Source: Deroplatys truncata
Lineage: Eukaryota > Arthropoda > Insecta > Mantodea > Mantidae
NCBI GenBank assembly: GCA_030765065.1
Contig: CM060984.1
Span: forward strand, 320,001 to 384,000
DNA: 64,000 nt
Direction: 5' to 3'
The notes below the pieces were generated by a model. It was not told the origin of the DNA and made no database searches. It saw only the letters and a list, made by a program, of their open reading frames with translations. Made by a program: the position numbers and the translations under genes. Positions within the stretch are counted from its first letter, which is position 1. Each line of letters starts with the position of its first letter. This document shows, one piece after another, positions 32,471 to 45,294 of the stretch.

Positions 32471-33660
32471 TAATAACCACAAACTTTAAATGTAAAATGG
32501 ATCAAAGAACGACATTATAAAACAGGTAACCTGATCGTGCCCAATTGGACATAAAAGTAATGGCGCCCGATGTTCTCAATTCCGCCAATAGCTAAACACC
32601 ACATAACCTGATAAACAGCAAAGAATTACTTGCCCAGCGTTTCTATTAAAAGACAAAGGAAAACGCTCATTAAAATCAGACCTCTCTTACAGCATTGATT
32701 TCCAAAAGCGTACCTCCAATGAAATAGGAATTATAAGATTAAATTTCAACAAAACGTAACTTGATTGAATTACGAACACGTATACGTAGAAACACTACAC
32801 CGCCAAGGCATTTGCCTAATTTCAACACGCTCAGGAAAAGCATTTTTCAAACACGAAAAGAGGTCATCCTATCTGTTTTCAGCAACCGCCATGGCGTGTA
32901 TCTCCTGTCAAACATCTTCAACCTTAGCTATCCTGTCACAACAACGTCACCCCTTGCAACTAGACAGTTGTCGGAAGAGCTCTATGCCCAGGCACGTCAC
33001 ACCAAACAAGGGAAACTCGACACGTCATACTTCGGCCAACGCCATCTCATGAGGAAATTGGCTAAGCAAGGACCTAGTGGAACTTTCACGTACTATAGCG
33101 AATAGCCAAGCATCTCAACCGCGCCAACAAATGGCACAGGAAAAGAAGAAATGTCGTTGAAATTTTAGATTTGACAGTATTGGACACTTCATTGGAAAGA
33201 ACCCTCCAACGGCAAGGCAACTACTATTTGCGTGAAATGTAAAAGAGGACTATATGGTAAGTGTTTCAAGCTTTTCCACAAGACATAATGGGACATTATG
33301 AACTGTGAATATTGATTCTTTTCTTTTGAACTGACATTTTAAATCGTTATGGATTTATTAATTTATTTACAAAATATTCATATTACAATATAAATATTTG
33401 AATTTAAAAGTTTCTCTTTTATTATCTAAAACGTTAACGCATTAGACTCGTCCTAAATTTTTGCTTAGCAATTGACGATCTATTATGACCGTGCAGGATT
33501 TTTATTTATTTGTATTTTTTGAATAAATATTAATCACGTTTCAACTAATTTGTGTATTATTTGCATATTGTGAACCTAAATTTCTAGAGAACTGTGGGAT
33601 AAAAGACAGCTTTCTAGAACAAATGCAATTTCTTATTGACAGAGTTAATGAACTAGTGAT

Positions 33661-33952
33661 GCAGGTCGTCCTCCGTGGTGTAGTGGTTACCATGCTAGCC
33701 TCTAGCTCCCGAAGTCGCGGCTTCAAATCCGCGGAGGATGATGGATTCTTTCGGGCGTAAAAATCCTTAGCATGGCTTCCTTCGGAAGGGAAGTAAAGTC
33801 GGTGGTCCCGTGTCGTAGATTTACGGCACGTAAAAGAACCTCAAGCCTGACATTACCGCTTTTTCAAGCCTAATATAGAATGCGACCCTAAGAATCACAG
33901 CAGTTAAAGAGCGTCCATAAATAAATCTCAATTTCATTGGTTGGTTGGTTCT
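33661..33952 (+). mobile_element. tRNA-derived SINE (family S), copy 1
   Basis: The head folds like a tRNA: TCCTCCG and CGGAGGA can pair, with an A box (TGGTGTAGTGGTTACC) and a B box (GGCTTCAAATCC). A body with GTGTCGTAGATTTACGGCAC follows, then a tail of TTGG repeats. It sits at the same site as the copy at 39298, so it was present before those two units were duplicated. Confidence 0.85.
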
Positions 33953-35812
33953 GCGTAACGTTCTCTTAAAGTAATACGGGGTAAGGATCGGACAAAAGAA
34001 GTTAACCAAATGAACCAGTTTGTTGGATTTAAACTTCTTGGCCTATGCTGTATTATGCTGTTTACTAAATCTATTTTATTTTTTCAGGTGCTCGCAATAT
34101 TAAATTATTTTTTCATAAAAGTAAGGTTTCATTAATGAACTGTTTAAGTTTAAAATGCGGAAAGTGTACTTTTAAAGTACTTTGGCCAAAACCATTGTAA
34201 CGGATATATCATTTCAGATTAAGCATGGAAAGCAAGCACTATTGAAATGTTTTGTGGTTGTATACAAAGACATTCAGCGCCTCATGGGCCTATGTTACAG
34301 TGCAGCTACGTGTGTTACATAGTAGCATTATACAACATGCAGATACCCGCAAACATAGAAAGATGAGCTCAAACAAACTTTGCAAATTTAATTTCACCTA
34401 ACATCATGCATTCGATCGGTAATTGTTCTGGGGTTTCAACTTTAGTTCCTGTACAGTTGTACAATGTGAGGGATACTGCTTGTAACAGTTCTAAATAATT
34501 TCTCCCTTTTGCTGCATCTTCACACTCTCAATGACCACGAAATGTGAATTATTTACCTAAGTATTTGCTTAGATAAGTTGATCTTGAACTTTGTTATTAG
34601 AAACGTTTTCACCATGCTAGTGCAGAAAAAATTAACTTCCTATTAGAGAGCTTGCTCACTTCGATTTCAGCCTAATATATGGACAATTTCATTGTTCTTG
34701 AATGTTTTTGTGAAGCTTGACGTGTGCATGCTTTACATTAAACATTTTTTAATGTTGAGAGATAACCATCCACTAAAATGCATCCCCAAACATAACACAA
34801 ACAAAGCAATACAACTTTTACTTGTGCAACCGGCCGGACCATTTGTATTTTGAATTTCCTGTTCACATTAACATCATGCTGAATTGTTGTTGGCATTTTA
34901 CGGGGAACAAAATATAAAAATTACATTACTGCCTAAATGAAGATATGCTCCATAAAATTCAGTGGTCAGATTATTTCTACTCGCCACCTTGCTGTTATTG
35001 CTGCATAAAATAAATAAAATCTGCATCACCTGTCTTCGGGCATTTTACGGAGCCACATGGCAATTTTGCCACATGTGCAGTAATACTATTTAATAATTGT
35101 TCTTGGTGGTACTTCAATTTCAAGATAAGACTATTTTGTAATGGTGTTACTGAATAACTTTAATGGTATATCTATAAGCAATGCAATATTGTGAAAAAGG
35201 GAAGATGCCACGGTATAGTACATATGGCTGTAATGTGAACAGTACAACACACAGGGAATCCAAAATACATTTTTCATCTTGCCAAGAAAAAAAATCCTTG
35301 GGTTCTACACGATTAGCAGGGGATGTTCCGTATGACTATCCAGAAATTTCAACCAGACTTAAATCCTCCTAAATTATTGGTTTTTAGAACTTCTAAGAGG
35401 TATGGTAAATAGCGACTTGGAAAAAGTGCTACTTTTGACAACATAATAACAAGGTTTGCAAAACAGGATACGTGCAGAATGGAAAGGTTTTCTCTCCGAG
35501 AAACATAACGTCTTCAATGGCCCTGAAGGTTGCTCACAGTGGGACCACAAGCACCACACACTATGGTATGGTGATTACTCTGTATGCTATAACCACCGAC
35601 AAATTAATCCACACTGTAACCTATTTATAGCAGGAATATTACCACGCATTATTAGCAGCGAGTAATTTCCTTTCTGGTTCTGCTTTTTCGTTTTCTAATG
35701 GTAAATTATGCATCACAGTGTTCAAAGCGTTACAATTTATAATTATATTGCAAACATTAAGCTGTTTGTTATACAAATAAAATGATCCTTTGCCAAATGT
35801 GTTCCCATAATG

Positions 35813-35968
35813 CAAGGATGGCGAAAACGCCTTCCTTCCGCGAGTCACCAAATATCCAACACGCATTGCATCACTCAGCAGCACGTGAAAAGCAAATAGG
35901 AATGTGGCAGAGAGGGAAAGGCGCCTGCGATTCAAAATAACTCGCGAGTCACGTTTTCGACACCTCTG
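35813..35968. mobile_element. hAT-type MITE, 156 bp
   Basis: Ends read CAAGGATGGCGAAAACG and, inverted, CAGAGGTGTCGAAAACG, a typical hAT terminus. The flanks CCATAATG (35805-35812) and TCATAATG (35969-35976) form an 8-bp target duplication with one mismatch. It is absent from tandem copy 1, so it inserted into copy 2 alone. Confidence 0.85.
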
Positions 35969-38100
35969 TCATAATGTGTAGAAGATGCTGTAAAGTGATA
36001 ACCATTGACTTTAGGATAATGGAAGCGCATGTGTTGCTAATTATTCCTGACGGTAGGGAAACTAATGTGATGAATGAAATCTTCATTTTCGTATTTTGTT
36101 CTTTAAATTGGAGTAGGTTTTCCATGCTTCATGTTACATGTTTGTTCACAACGAAGGTGAGAAACCTGTCTTTAGTAAAAGGTAAATTAAATCAGTTACA
36201 TTGATCATACTCTTTTAAATAATCTGATAGGCAATAATTCACCATAAAAGTAACAGAACACTGTACCATTTATTTTAGTGCATCGCCAAAATTAAACTTC
36301 CATTTTGTGACAGACAATATTGAAAATGACTGAATACCATAGCGTTGAGTATTAAATATGTAAAAGCCTGTAACTCATTCAAGGTAACATGCTGGAAAAC
36401 AACCAAACAAGAAATGAAGAAGAGTCATGTTGACTGACTTTACTAGTTACTTCATTATTCCAAATATTAACACACTCTATAGCCTGGAATTTTATTTATT
36501 GTAAACAGAAAGTTGGAGAGACACTGTCTCATTATCTTATAGCCTGCCTCAACCCTTCACATTGTAGTTTTAATTTGAATATTTGGCAATTGTGTTACAT
36601 GACAGGGAGGAGAGTGCAGTATTACGATTGAAGATATATGACTGTTACATAACCGTGAGCTCTCCTCCCTCCCGAGGTTGGAATGAAATAAAGTAAAATC
36701 AACATAGGTTTACTAATACTGTCCCACTCAAAAGTTTGGTTTAACAAGAGCAGATATGTTTCAGCATTTAAAAAAGTGGGCAGCTCAAGGTAACAAATTC
36801 ACAGCTCTGATAGTCAAATCACTTTACTGAAGAAAGAATGGGAATTTCGAAAAATCCAAAGTATCACTTATTTGCATACTAGGAAATATTTCCTTTATAG
36901 AATATATTTTGAATGCGTGTGTAAATTTTCACTATATTCGATGAACATTATATGCCTAAAGGGCATTGTGCAGATTTTTCAAGTGTAGTTGAGAAAATTT
37001 CACTTGTCAAATGATTTGCTATAGTTAAGGCACAGAATGCTATTTAAATATACTATTTGATGTGTTACATTAACACGCCTTTCTCCTCTCTTATACAAAA
37101 TATTCTTACATAAGCTTATTCTTCTATATATTTCTTGTTAATACACATAAAGCTTTGATACTCATTTACTTATTTCATTGTAGGTATAATGCAGTAAGCT
37201 AGAACAATGTGAGGTGGAAGGTTAGGAATGCCCACATGTAGTGTTTATGTTGTGCAATTAATTCCAGCATAAACAGAAATATTTTTGATTGCTCATTCAC
37301 TGATAGCGATAAAAATTGGCATGTATACAACAAATGAATTGCTGAAATGAAATGCAAAATTTTGTGACAACCAAAAATGGGAGCATGTGAATTCAATTCA
37401 AACAAAGTGATTTTAATGCGTTGAATCTTATAAACAGAAGAATAATGCAGATTAAGAAATCTGGATACCCTACACTAAAAGACAACATATGATACCTTTG
37501 AAATATTTAGGACGACTGTAAGAAAGAAAACCATAAAAAAGAAAGAAACGAAACAGAACACTAATATCCTTTAAAGCGAACGCAAGTCAATAATTCAGTA
37601 AACAATTCTCAGCAAAAAAGTGAAAGCTACAGTAGTATGAATATTTACATCTGGTAAAGTGTGCAATGCAACTGTTCGCTCATTAGAATCGAAATTCAAA
37701 CTTAAGTCAGGCAAACAGCCAAGTTACTTCACTAACTAGCAATTTTGGCATAATCAATATATAAAGTGCTTTAGGAAGACCTGTCAGAATAAAATGGAAC
37801 TCTGCAATTATAAAGCTCAGCCTTGAAAACTGCTGGTAATAGTTGCAAGGCAAAGCATGCCAACTGGTAGGTTAGTTTTACACAATAAAATGCTAGGGAA
37901 AAAGTAAACTTTCTTAAGGGCAGTCTGATAAAGGATGCAAATGAATTTGGCAAATTAATTTTAAAAGACCTTTGGATTGATAACGCTGCATACTTAACGT
38001 GCATTATTTCAAATCCCCAAGCCTCTAACGGCATTTAGTACCATGGCAAACATAGGAGCCATTAACACAAAATCTAACTAATCAATTCAACGTTGAGCCC

Positions 38101-40190
38101 TGTAATAACAACAAACTTTAAACTGTAAAAAGGATCAAAGAAGGAAACTATAAAACACGTACCCTGATCGTGCCCAATTGGACATAAAAGTAATGGCGCC
38201 CGATGGTCTCAGCTCCCGCCAACAGCTAACCACCACATACCGGATAAACAGCGAAGAATTACTTGCCCAGCGTTTTTATTAAAATACAAAGGAAAACTCA
38301 TTAAAATCAGACCCCTCTCATAAGATTTATTCCCAATAGCGTACCTCCAATGAAATACGAATTATAAGATAAAATTTCAACAAAACGTACCTTTAATGAA
38401 ATACGTATACGTAGAAACACTACACTGCCAAGGCATTTGCGTTATTTCAACACACTCAGGAAAAGCATTTTTGAAACACAAAAGAGGCCATCCTATCTGC
38501 TTTCAGCAACCGCCATGGCGCGCAATCTCCTCTCAAACAGTGTACACCTTCAACCTTAGCTATCCTGTCGCAACTACGTCACCCCTTGGCACTAGACAGC
38601 TGTCGGAGGAGTCACATGCCCAAGCACGTCACACCAAATAAGGGAAACAACACACGCGCATACTTCCGCCAACGCCATCTCATGAGGAAATAGGGTAAGC
38701 AAAGGCCCTAGCGGTACTCTGACGTACTATGGCGAGCAGCTAAGCATCTCAAGTATCTAGCGTCAACAAATGGCACGGGTAAAGAAGAAATGCCTTCCAA
38801 AAGTTGAGTATGACGGTATTGGAGACACGATTGGAAAGAACCCTGGAGTGGCAAGCCAACTACTATTTACGTGAAATGTAAAAGAGGACTGTATGTTAAG
38901 TGTTTCAAGCTATTCCACAAGATATAATGGAACATTATGAACTGTGAATATTGGTTCTTTTTGAACTGCCATTTTAAATGGTTATGGATTTATTAATTTA
39001 TTTGCAAAATGTTCATATTACAATATAAATATTTGAATTTAAAAATCTTTCTTTGATTATCAAAAAGTTAAACGCATTAAACTCGTCCTAAATTTTTGCT
39101 TTGCAATTGACGATCTATTATGATCGTGCAGGATTTTTATTTGTTTGTATTTTTTGAATAAATATTAATCACGTTTCAACTAATTTGTGTATTATCTACA
39201 TATTGTGAATCTAAATTGATAGAGAAATGCGGAATGAAAGACAACTTGCCACAACAAATGCAAATTCTTATTGACAGAGTTAATGAACTAGTGATGCAGG
39301 TCGTCCTCCGTGGTGTAGTGGTTACCATGCTAACCTCTAGTTCCCGAGATCGCGGCTTCAAATCCGGCGGAGGACGATGAATTCTTTCGGGCGTAAAAAT
39401 CCTTAGCATGCCTTCCTTCTGAAGGGAAGTAAAGTCGGTGGTCCCGTGTCGTAGATTTACGGCACGTAAAAGAACCTCAAACCTGATAAAGAGGCCTCTG
39501 AGCAAACTTACCGCTTTTTCATGCCTAATATAGAATGCGACGCTAAGAATCACAGCAGTTAAAGAGCGTCCATACATAAATCTCAATTTCAATTTCATTG
39601 GTTGGTTGGTTGGTTGGTTGGTTGGTTGGTTGGTTGGTTGGTTGGTTGGTTGGTTGGTTCTGCGTAACGTTCTGTTAAAGTAATACGTATAATGATCGGA
39701 CAAAAGAAGTTAACCAAATGAACCAGTTTGTTGGGTTTAAACTTCTTTGGCCTATGCTGTATTATGCTGTTTACTAAATCTATTTTCTTTTTTTCAGATG
39801 CTCGCAATATTAAATTATTTTTTCATAAAAGTAAGGTTTCATTAATGAACTGTTTAAGTTTAAAATGCGGAAAGTGTACTTTTAAAGTACTTTGCCCAAA
39901 ACCATTGTAACGGATATATCATTTCAGATTAGGCATGGAAAGCAAGCAGTAGTGAAATGTTTTGTGGTGTGTATACAAAGACATTCAGCGTCTCATGGTC
40001 CTATGTTACAGTGCAGCTACGTGTGTTACATAGTAGCATGTTACAACATGCAGATACTCGCAAACAAAAAGATGGTTGCAAACAAAATTTCTAAATTTAA
40101 TTTCACTTAACATCAGTACAATCAATCGCCAATTTTCTTTGGGGTTTCAACTTTAGTTCCTGTACAATTTTACTATGTCAGGGACACTGC
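38101..40190 (+). repeat. 5.2-kb tandem unit, copy 3, truncated
   Basis: Colinear with the first 2.1 kb of the other units, including the SINE. It ends abruptly after GGGACACTGCTTGTAA near 40190, where new sequence containing a hAT-like remnant begins. Confidence 0.85.
39298..39660 (+). mobile_element. tRNA-derived SINE (family S), copy 2, long TTGG tail
   Basis: The same site and orientation as the copy at 33661. The tail is expanded to about 15 TTGG repeats (39597-39659), and the body holds about 20 extra bases (AAAGAGGCCTCTGAGCAAAC) that the other copy lacks. A and B boxes are present. Confidence 0.88.
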
Positions 40191-40279
40191 TTGTAAAATC
40201 GAGCTCATTTGGGTGATGAAATCTGTTACAGCACATTTCTAGTTTATCTTCACCATGCCAGGACATTCACGAGAAATTT

Positions 40280-41350
40280 GATGCATTTTTTCCTGGTTGT
40301 GTGCCAAAAGATTTTTCACTTTTTTTCCAGAAAGGCTAGCTATTTGACAACAGAAGCTCTGGGCCCGTTCAAGAAACAAAATTTTAAATACATGGAAAAT
40401 GTTTATTTCTCTCTTTGCTTTGATAAAAGAACAAATGTTGCTGTTTCTTACAAAGAGCTACAAACTACAGTTAGGTACTGGTCAGCATGAAAAGAAGCGG
40501 TTGTAACAAGCCATTTAGACATTTTATTTGGGTTGGGCAAGAGCAAATAATTTGTTCAAAAAACTTTGTGAGGCTTTAGGAAATGCTAACTTACCACGAT
40601 CTGACTTGTTAATGCTTGGCAGTGACGGACCTAGTGTGAATGAAGCTGTAATTGAGTTAATGAATGAATCTACTACATGGTTGACATTGGTACGTTTAAT
40701 ATTCATGCGTTACATAATGCGTTCAGAAGCAGCTAGGAGATTATTCTTTTGAATCTTTCCCCCTCCCCCTAATTCATTATTTTTTATGGTTGGCCTACAA
40801 GGTGGAGGAGCTTCTCTCAAATTCAGAGTGATCTTAAATTACCCAACCATAAATTTATCAATCATGTATCTTCCCGATTGTTAACTTTGGAGAATGCTGG
40901 CAGAAGGCTTTTAGAACAGTGGCCAGCAGTAGCGAAGTACTTGTTGACATAATATATCCCAACGTATAATAAAAGCGATTTGATGAAGTCTAGAAAATAA
41001 AAAGAATTGTAAATCTGCTAAAATGGACGCAGATGTTATGTTTGCATGCTCAAGTGCTCAGTTATTTACTCAAGTCATGGGTTTTTTATAAAGGAAGAGC
41101 CTCTTGTTCAGACCATTCCTGAATTGCTAAGTTCTATAACAATCACTCTAATGGACTGAATTTGCCGCACATCGGCAAAGTCTTCTGTTGAAACATTTAA
41201 TATGAGACTATTTTCCTTCCTGTGCGCAGGAAATTAACTGCAGAAAATGATGAGTTGAGTGACATGAAAGGAATAAACTTACTTTCTTGCAAAAAAACAC
41301 TATGTTGCAGGATGAAAGCATATAATTAAAGTCAACTGCGGACATTACCA
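40280..41350 (+). pseudogene. hAT-like transposase remnant
   Basis: Scattered plus-strand pieces of an RNase H-fold hAT transposase. SLCFDKRTNVAVSYKEL and VRYW occur near 40410-40480, and NLPRSDLLMLGSDGPSVNE occurs near 40590-40640, the D.GP.VN motif typical of this family. A gap follows, then a short possible C-terminal block near 41160-41230. Frames are broken repeatedly. No TIRs or target duplication were found. Family assignment rests on the motif string. Confidence 0.6.
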
Positions 41351-42684
41351 TTGTAGTTAAATGGAACAATAAAAAAATTTCCAACAAAAAATAGCACTAT
41401 GAACACGTAAACAACGTTTACTTAAATGCAGTATAACAAACCCTAGGAAATAGTAATTTCATTAAAGATGTAAGTCAACAATATAAATACAACTTACAGG
41501 GACGAAAATAGTAAAATAAGTGGCTGCCTTGTAAAAGGCAAACTACAGTATTTCTTCTAACAAAGTGGTAGAGAAAATAAAAACACAGAACGGTTTTATC
41601 TCATATGAAATCTTTTAATCGCTCAAACCGACTTATTCTACAGATGTGCCTTGTGGAACATCTTCTTCCTTTCCTAACGAAAATACTTGTTCTAGCCCAC
41701 CAGGTATGTAATCCAGTTTCACCCGTTCGGTTCTTTCCGAGTGTGAATGTTTTGGAACATCGTATTCTTGTCCGTTTCGTTATAGTTTCCCGCCATTTAC
41801 TCTGGATATATTCCGCCTGTCGGCTTATATTAATGATGTAATCAAAATCAGATTTATTGCTGACATTATTACTCATAGCGTTTTACAATTTCTAACATTA
41901 CTGTAAGCTGCACCAACAGCTGCTGACCTTATATGCTACTGTTTCAAATTCATTATACGGATTCGTAGAGGGGAATTAGGGAAGGGAAGTTCTCAAAAAT
42001 TCTTGTTGATATAATTTTATAACGTTTCTATTCAGTTAAAACTTCATGTATGTCAATACCGAACTGCTGGGTACAGAAAATAACACTGAAAAATACCAGG
42101 TCATTACTTCTTCACGTTTTTCCACATTGAGCCAAATCAAATTAATGAAATTAGCAGTCGTGCATCATATTCTCATAAACGTGAAACAGATTTTCTCTTC
42201 ACTGAATTACATATTACATAACTTAGTTTTCGCATTAATGGTTCCTTAAATAACTTCTAATTAAAATGCAGAAAAAAGATGATTTGGAGAATGAAAATGG
42301 CTATATTATACGCTTTAAGAGAATATGTAAACAATTATAAAGCATGTAACTCACCCACCCGCCCATTTTAGGAAGTTTACGTTACAGACAGACCACTGCT
42401 TCATTACGAATGCCGGCGGAGAGTCGAATTACGTCAGCTGAACTAAGCCGAATGACTGAAAGCTAAGAGAGGTATTGCACATACATGGAGATTTCATTGG
42501 AAATGCACTATTTGAGGTGTTCTGTGTAAAAAAAATGTTTATCTTAAGGTCCAGTGAACAGCTAGTTCTTTCTTTTCTTTTTTTACACTAGTGAATAAGA
42601 TGAGTGTCAGAGTAATTAAATGAGCCAAAGATTCAGATAGCTTGGAGCTACTGACTGTTTACGATAACAAAAACAGAACAGAAG
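41351..42684. other. AT-rich spacer, nothing recognised
   Basis: Overlapping open frames at 41601-41876 on both strands show no motif I know. I see no RNA gene or clear repeat. Confidence 0.4.
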
Positions 42685-43745
42685 AAAAAAATTCTGATAC
42701 GTTGGCTTCACATAACTTTTTCTACTCTCTATCATTTGCTAATGGGTATAAAAACTATTCTTACAAAAATTTAGTTTTCTATTTCGATTTAATCGAGAAA
42801 AAGCTTTGCAGAAGTAGCTATAATACACATTTCCTTATAGATACGAGTCAACGATACTTAAATGTTTAAAAATGGACGCTATGTCTGGCCTTAAAATTCA
42901 ATACTGTTTCCATACAATCGCTAGAAACAACTAAAAATCGACAGGATTTTGGTATTTATCAAACTTTTTGTTTTTTTAGATACCTATGTTGTTCACACGC
43001 ACACAGACCTTTTTCTAAAAATCTGGTGTTACTTGCACATGACTTTCGCTACCCTCTAACGCTTATTAGTAGGCATACAAATTTTTCTTATAAAAATATC
43101 CTTCCCGAATATAGCTGCATTGCACATTTCATTACTCGTAGATACGAAGCGAATAGTAGTAGTTAAACGTTTTAGAACAGGGCGCTATATGCTGACCTTA
43201 AAATTCTATACTCTTTCCATGACATTCGCGAAAAATAACTGAAAATCGACAAGATTTTTAAAAATATGGCTAAGTATTGAACAACTCGAACAACTAATAA
43301 CGGATATATCGGAAACGGCTATGCTACAAAAAATGTATTTGAAATAAATCGTGTGTTTTAAACATATGTACATGTTTTGTGTAGTGTGCTTTCGTCTATC
43401 GTTTAATGTTTTACCAGTTACATAAGATTATACAAAATTTGTTCCGAATGAAGAGAACTTCACAGGCTTTTCCAGAAATTTCAATATACATATTTTGTCA
43501 TGTAAACATGTTTAATATGTGGTATTTTAATGAAAATCGCTAGCGATTTGTTTTTAGAAAATAAGAAATTTCGAAAAATGTTCCATATATGGGATAGTTA
43601 GCGGTGAGGAAGGGAGTTGTTAAAAATCTTCGTGTCGCATATGTGGAAGGTACTGAACATAAATAGGAAGTTTGGTATTTGTCAGATATTTCGTTTTTGA
43701 GTTATGCTGTTCTTAGACACAAATACACACGCGCGCTTAAGGCTC
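42685..43745 (+). repeat. Interspersed repeat X, copy 3, with duplicated head
   Basis: Two heads (near 42690 and 43012) precede one body. The first unit stops after GTTCACACGCACACAGACC. The second runs through TTCCATATATGGGATAG and GAGTTATGCTGTTCTTAGACAC to (AC)n-like CACGCGCGC. It is more diverged than the 54-57 kb copies. Confidence 0.65.
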
Positions 43746-44489
43746 TAAATCACTAATCGCGTTAAGGCTCGCCTTGCTTTTCGTTCACTGTTGGCGGCTC
43801 TCCAGTATGAACAGCCTATCGGCTTACTACCGGCCAAAACACGAACTACATTTTCCAGGTTATACTGGAGTTTTGGCTTCCAGTGGACAGAAAAGGCCAA
43901 GAACAGTGCTTGAATTAACCTTCCTTGTTATAGCCGAGCTTAGAGGAATAACATGCTGAATACCGAGAGAACAGAAAATGGGCGTGAACAGGCGCGCTCT
44001 GTCGATAATATATTCACGTGCATAACCGATGGCAGTGTAGTTCCATTCCAGCAGGCATGCTTTTAGAGCGAAGTGGCGCCACTATTGGCGTTAGATTAAT
44101 CAAACTGTGTGTATTGCGTAAATTGCTCAATATCTTTTGGTGTAAATTTAGCTATATTTTGCCTAGCTAACAGTAAGATTAAGGCAAAAATGCTGTTATA
44201 TTTTTAAAAGCAGTGAAAGTACCATTTAAACGGACCATATCAGCAGATGTTATTGAAACTTCTAGAAATGTATTGGGATAGCGTTTAAATACAAAGGGAT
44301 TATTTGTATCAGACTTCCGCCAGTGAAGCCTGTCACAGATGTCATTGAATTACATTACGAGCTTTTAAATTTCCGTTGCTTAATTTCTACAGAAATGTTT
44401 ATTTTTCTCGCAACAGTTGGTGTTATGTGGTTATAAGTTCCGTTTTTTTTTAAACTTAGCATCCTTTAACCGGGTAAAAAATTAAAGTT
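43746..44489. other. Unassigned spacer
   Basis: The part at 43760-44100 is GC-richer than its surroundings but shows no coding or repeat signature that I recognise. Confidence 0.4.
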
Positions 44490-44735
44490 TTATTTATGGA
44501 CGCTCTTTAACTGCTGTGGTCCTTGGCGTCCCATTATAGGTATATTGGGCGTGAAAGACCGGTAGTTTTGCTCAGAGGCCTCTATCGGGCTTGAGGTTCT
44601 TTTACGTGCCGTAAATCTACGACACGGGACCAGCGGATTTATTTCCCTTCTGAAGGAAGCCATGCTAAGGATTTTTATGCCCGAAAAAATCCATCGCCCT
44701 CCGCCCTCCGCCTCGGGAACTAGAGGCTGGCATCT
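44490..44735 (-). mobile_element. tRNA-derived SINE (family S), copy 3
   Basis: The reverse-strand body GCCGTAAATCTACGACACGG and GAAGGAAGCCATGCTAAGG matches the other S copies. The tRNA head at the right end is degraded (CTCGGGAACTAGAGGC retained). No TTGG tail remains at the left end. Confidence 0.75.
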
Positions 44736-44744
44736 TTACCCGGG

Positions 44745-44945
44745 TAAGTCATAACGGAAGGTGAATGAACGAAATGGTTGAAATGGGCCCAGGTGTTCCT
44801 AGAGCTTAGGGTCGCCGAACATTCGTCAGGACAAGGGAATACCCCGAAAAAAACGACTTAACTAGGTAACGCCCTAACCCAGATTCGAACTCGGGACATC
44901 CTGAATGTGGAGCAGACTCGTTGTCCCCAAACCACAGAGATGATG
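44745..44945 (-). mobile_element. Possible SINE fragment with tRNA-like B box
   Basis: On the minus strand, GAGTTCGAATCTGGG resembles a pol III B box, preceded by GGTTTGGGGACAACGAGTC. The rest does not match families S or S2. Low support. Confidence 0.35.
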
Positions 44946-45024
44946 CGTAATTTTATTTTGAAAGTCATATTGTACTGAATGTTTTACATTTGACAACTGC
45001 AGTTGAGTTAAAAATGGGCAACCA

Positions 45025-45290
45025 ATAAAACAAAGATGCGAGAGATCCCGGATTCGATTCCCGGCTGGGTGTGGGGACTTTTTCTCTAGCCAAGATTATT
45101 CCCTATCTTCCCCAAACTCTGGAAGCATAAATGTGTTTTTGATCTAATGTACATAACCCAAAGAAAAGCTAGAAATCCAATGACAATGTATACGAGTTAA
45201 CACCATTGTCGATAGGCAATATGTTACAAATGTAAAAGGCCGCCGATGTGACTACTGCAGTTAAAGGCGGAGTATAAATGGAATTAGAAA
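45025..45290 (+). mobile_element. Second SINE family (S2), copy 1
   Basis: It has a B-box-like GGATTCGATTCCCGGCTGGG, followed by TTTTTCTCTAGCCAAGATTATTCCC, and ends near GCAGTTAAAGGCGGAGTATAAATGG. The same 3' end recurs at 53395-53430. The tRNA A-box end is missing or degraded. Confidence 0.6.
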
Positions 45291-45294
45291 GCAA

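Larger units (their letters stand above)
32471..38100 (+). repeat. 5.2-kb tandem unit, copy 2
   Basis: It starts at ACAAACTTTAAATGTAAAA and is colinear with copy 1 throughout. It is longer because it carries a tRNA-derived SINE (33661-33952) and a 156-bp hAT MITE (35813-35968). Without these its length is close to copy 1. Substitutions and small indels are frequent, so the array is not recent. Confidence 0.85.

Noticed and set aside
33661-33740. tRNA gene
   Set aside because: The tRNA-like fold is the head of a SINE with body and TTGG tail, present in several copies; no standard tRNA was found.
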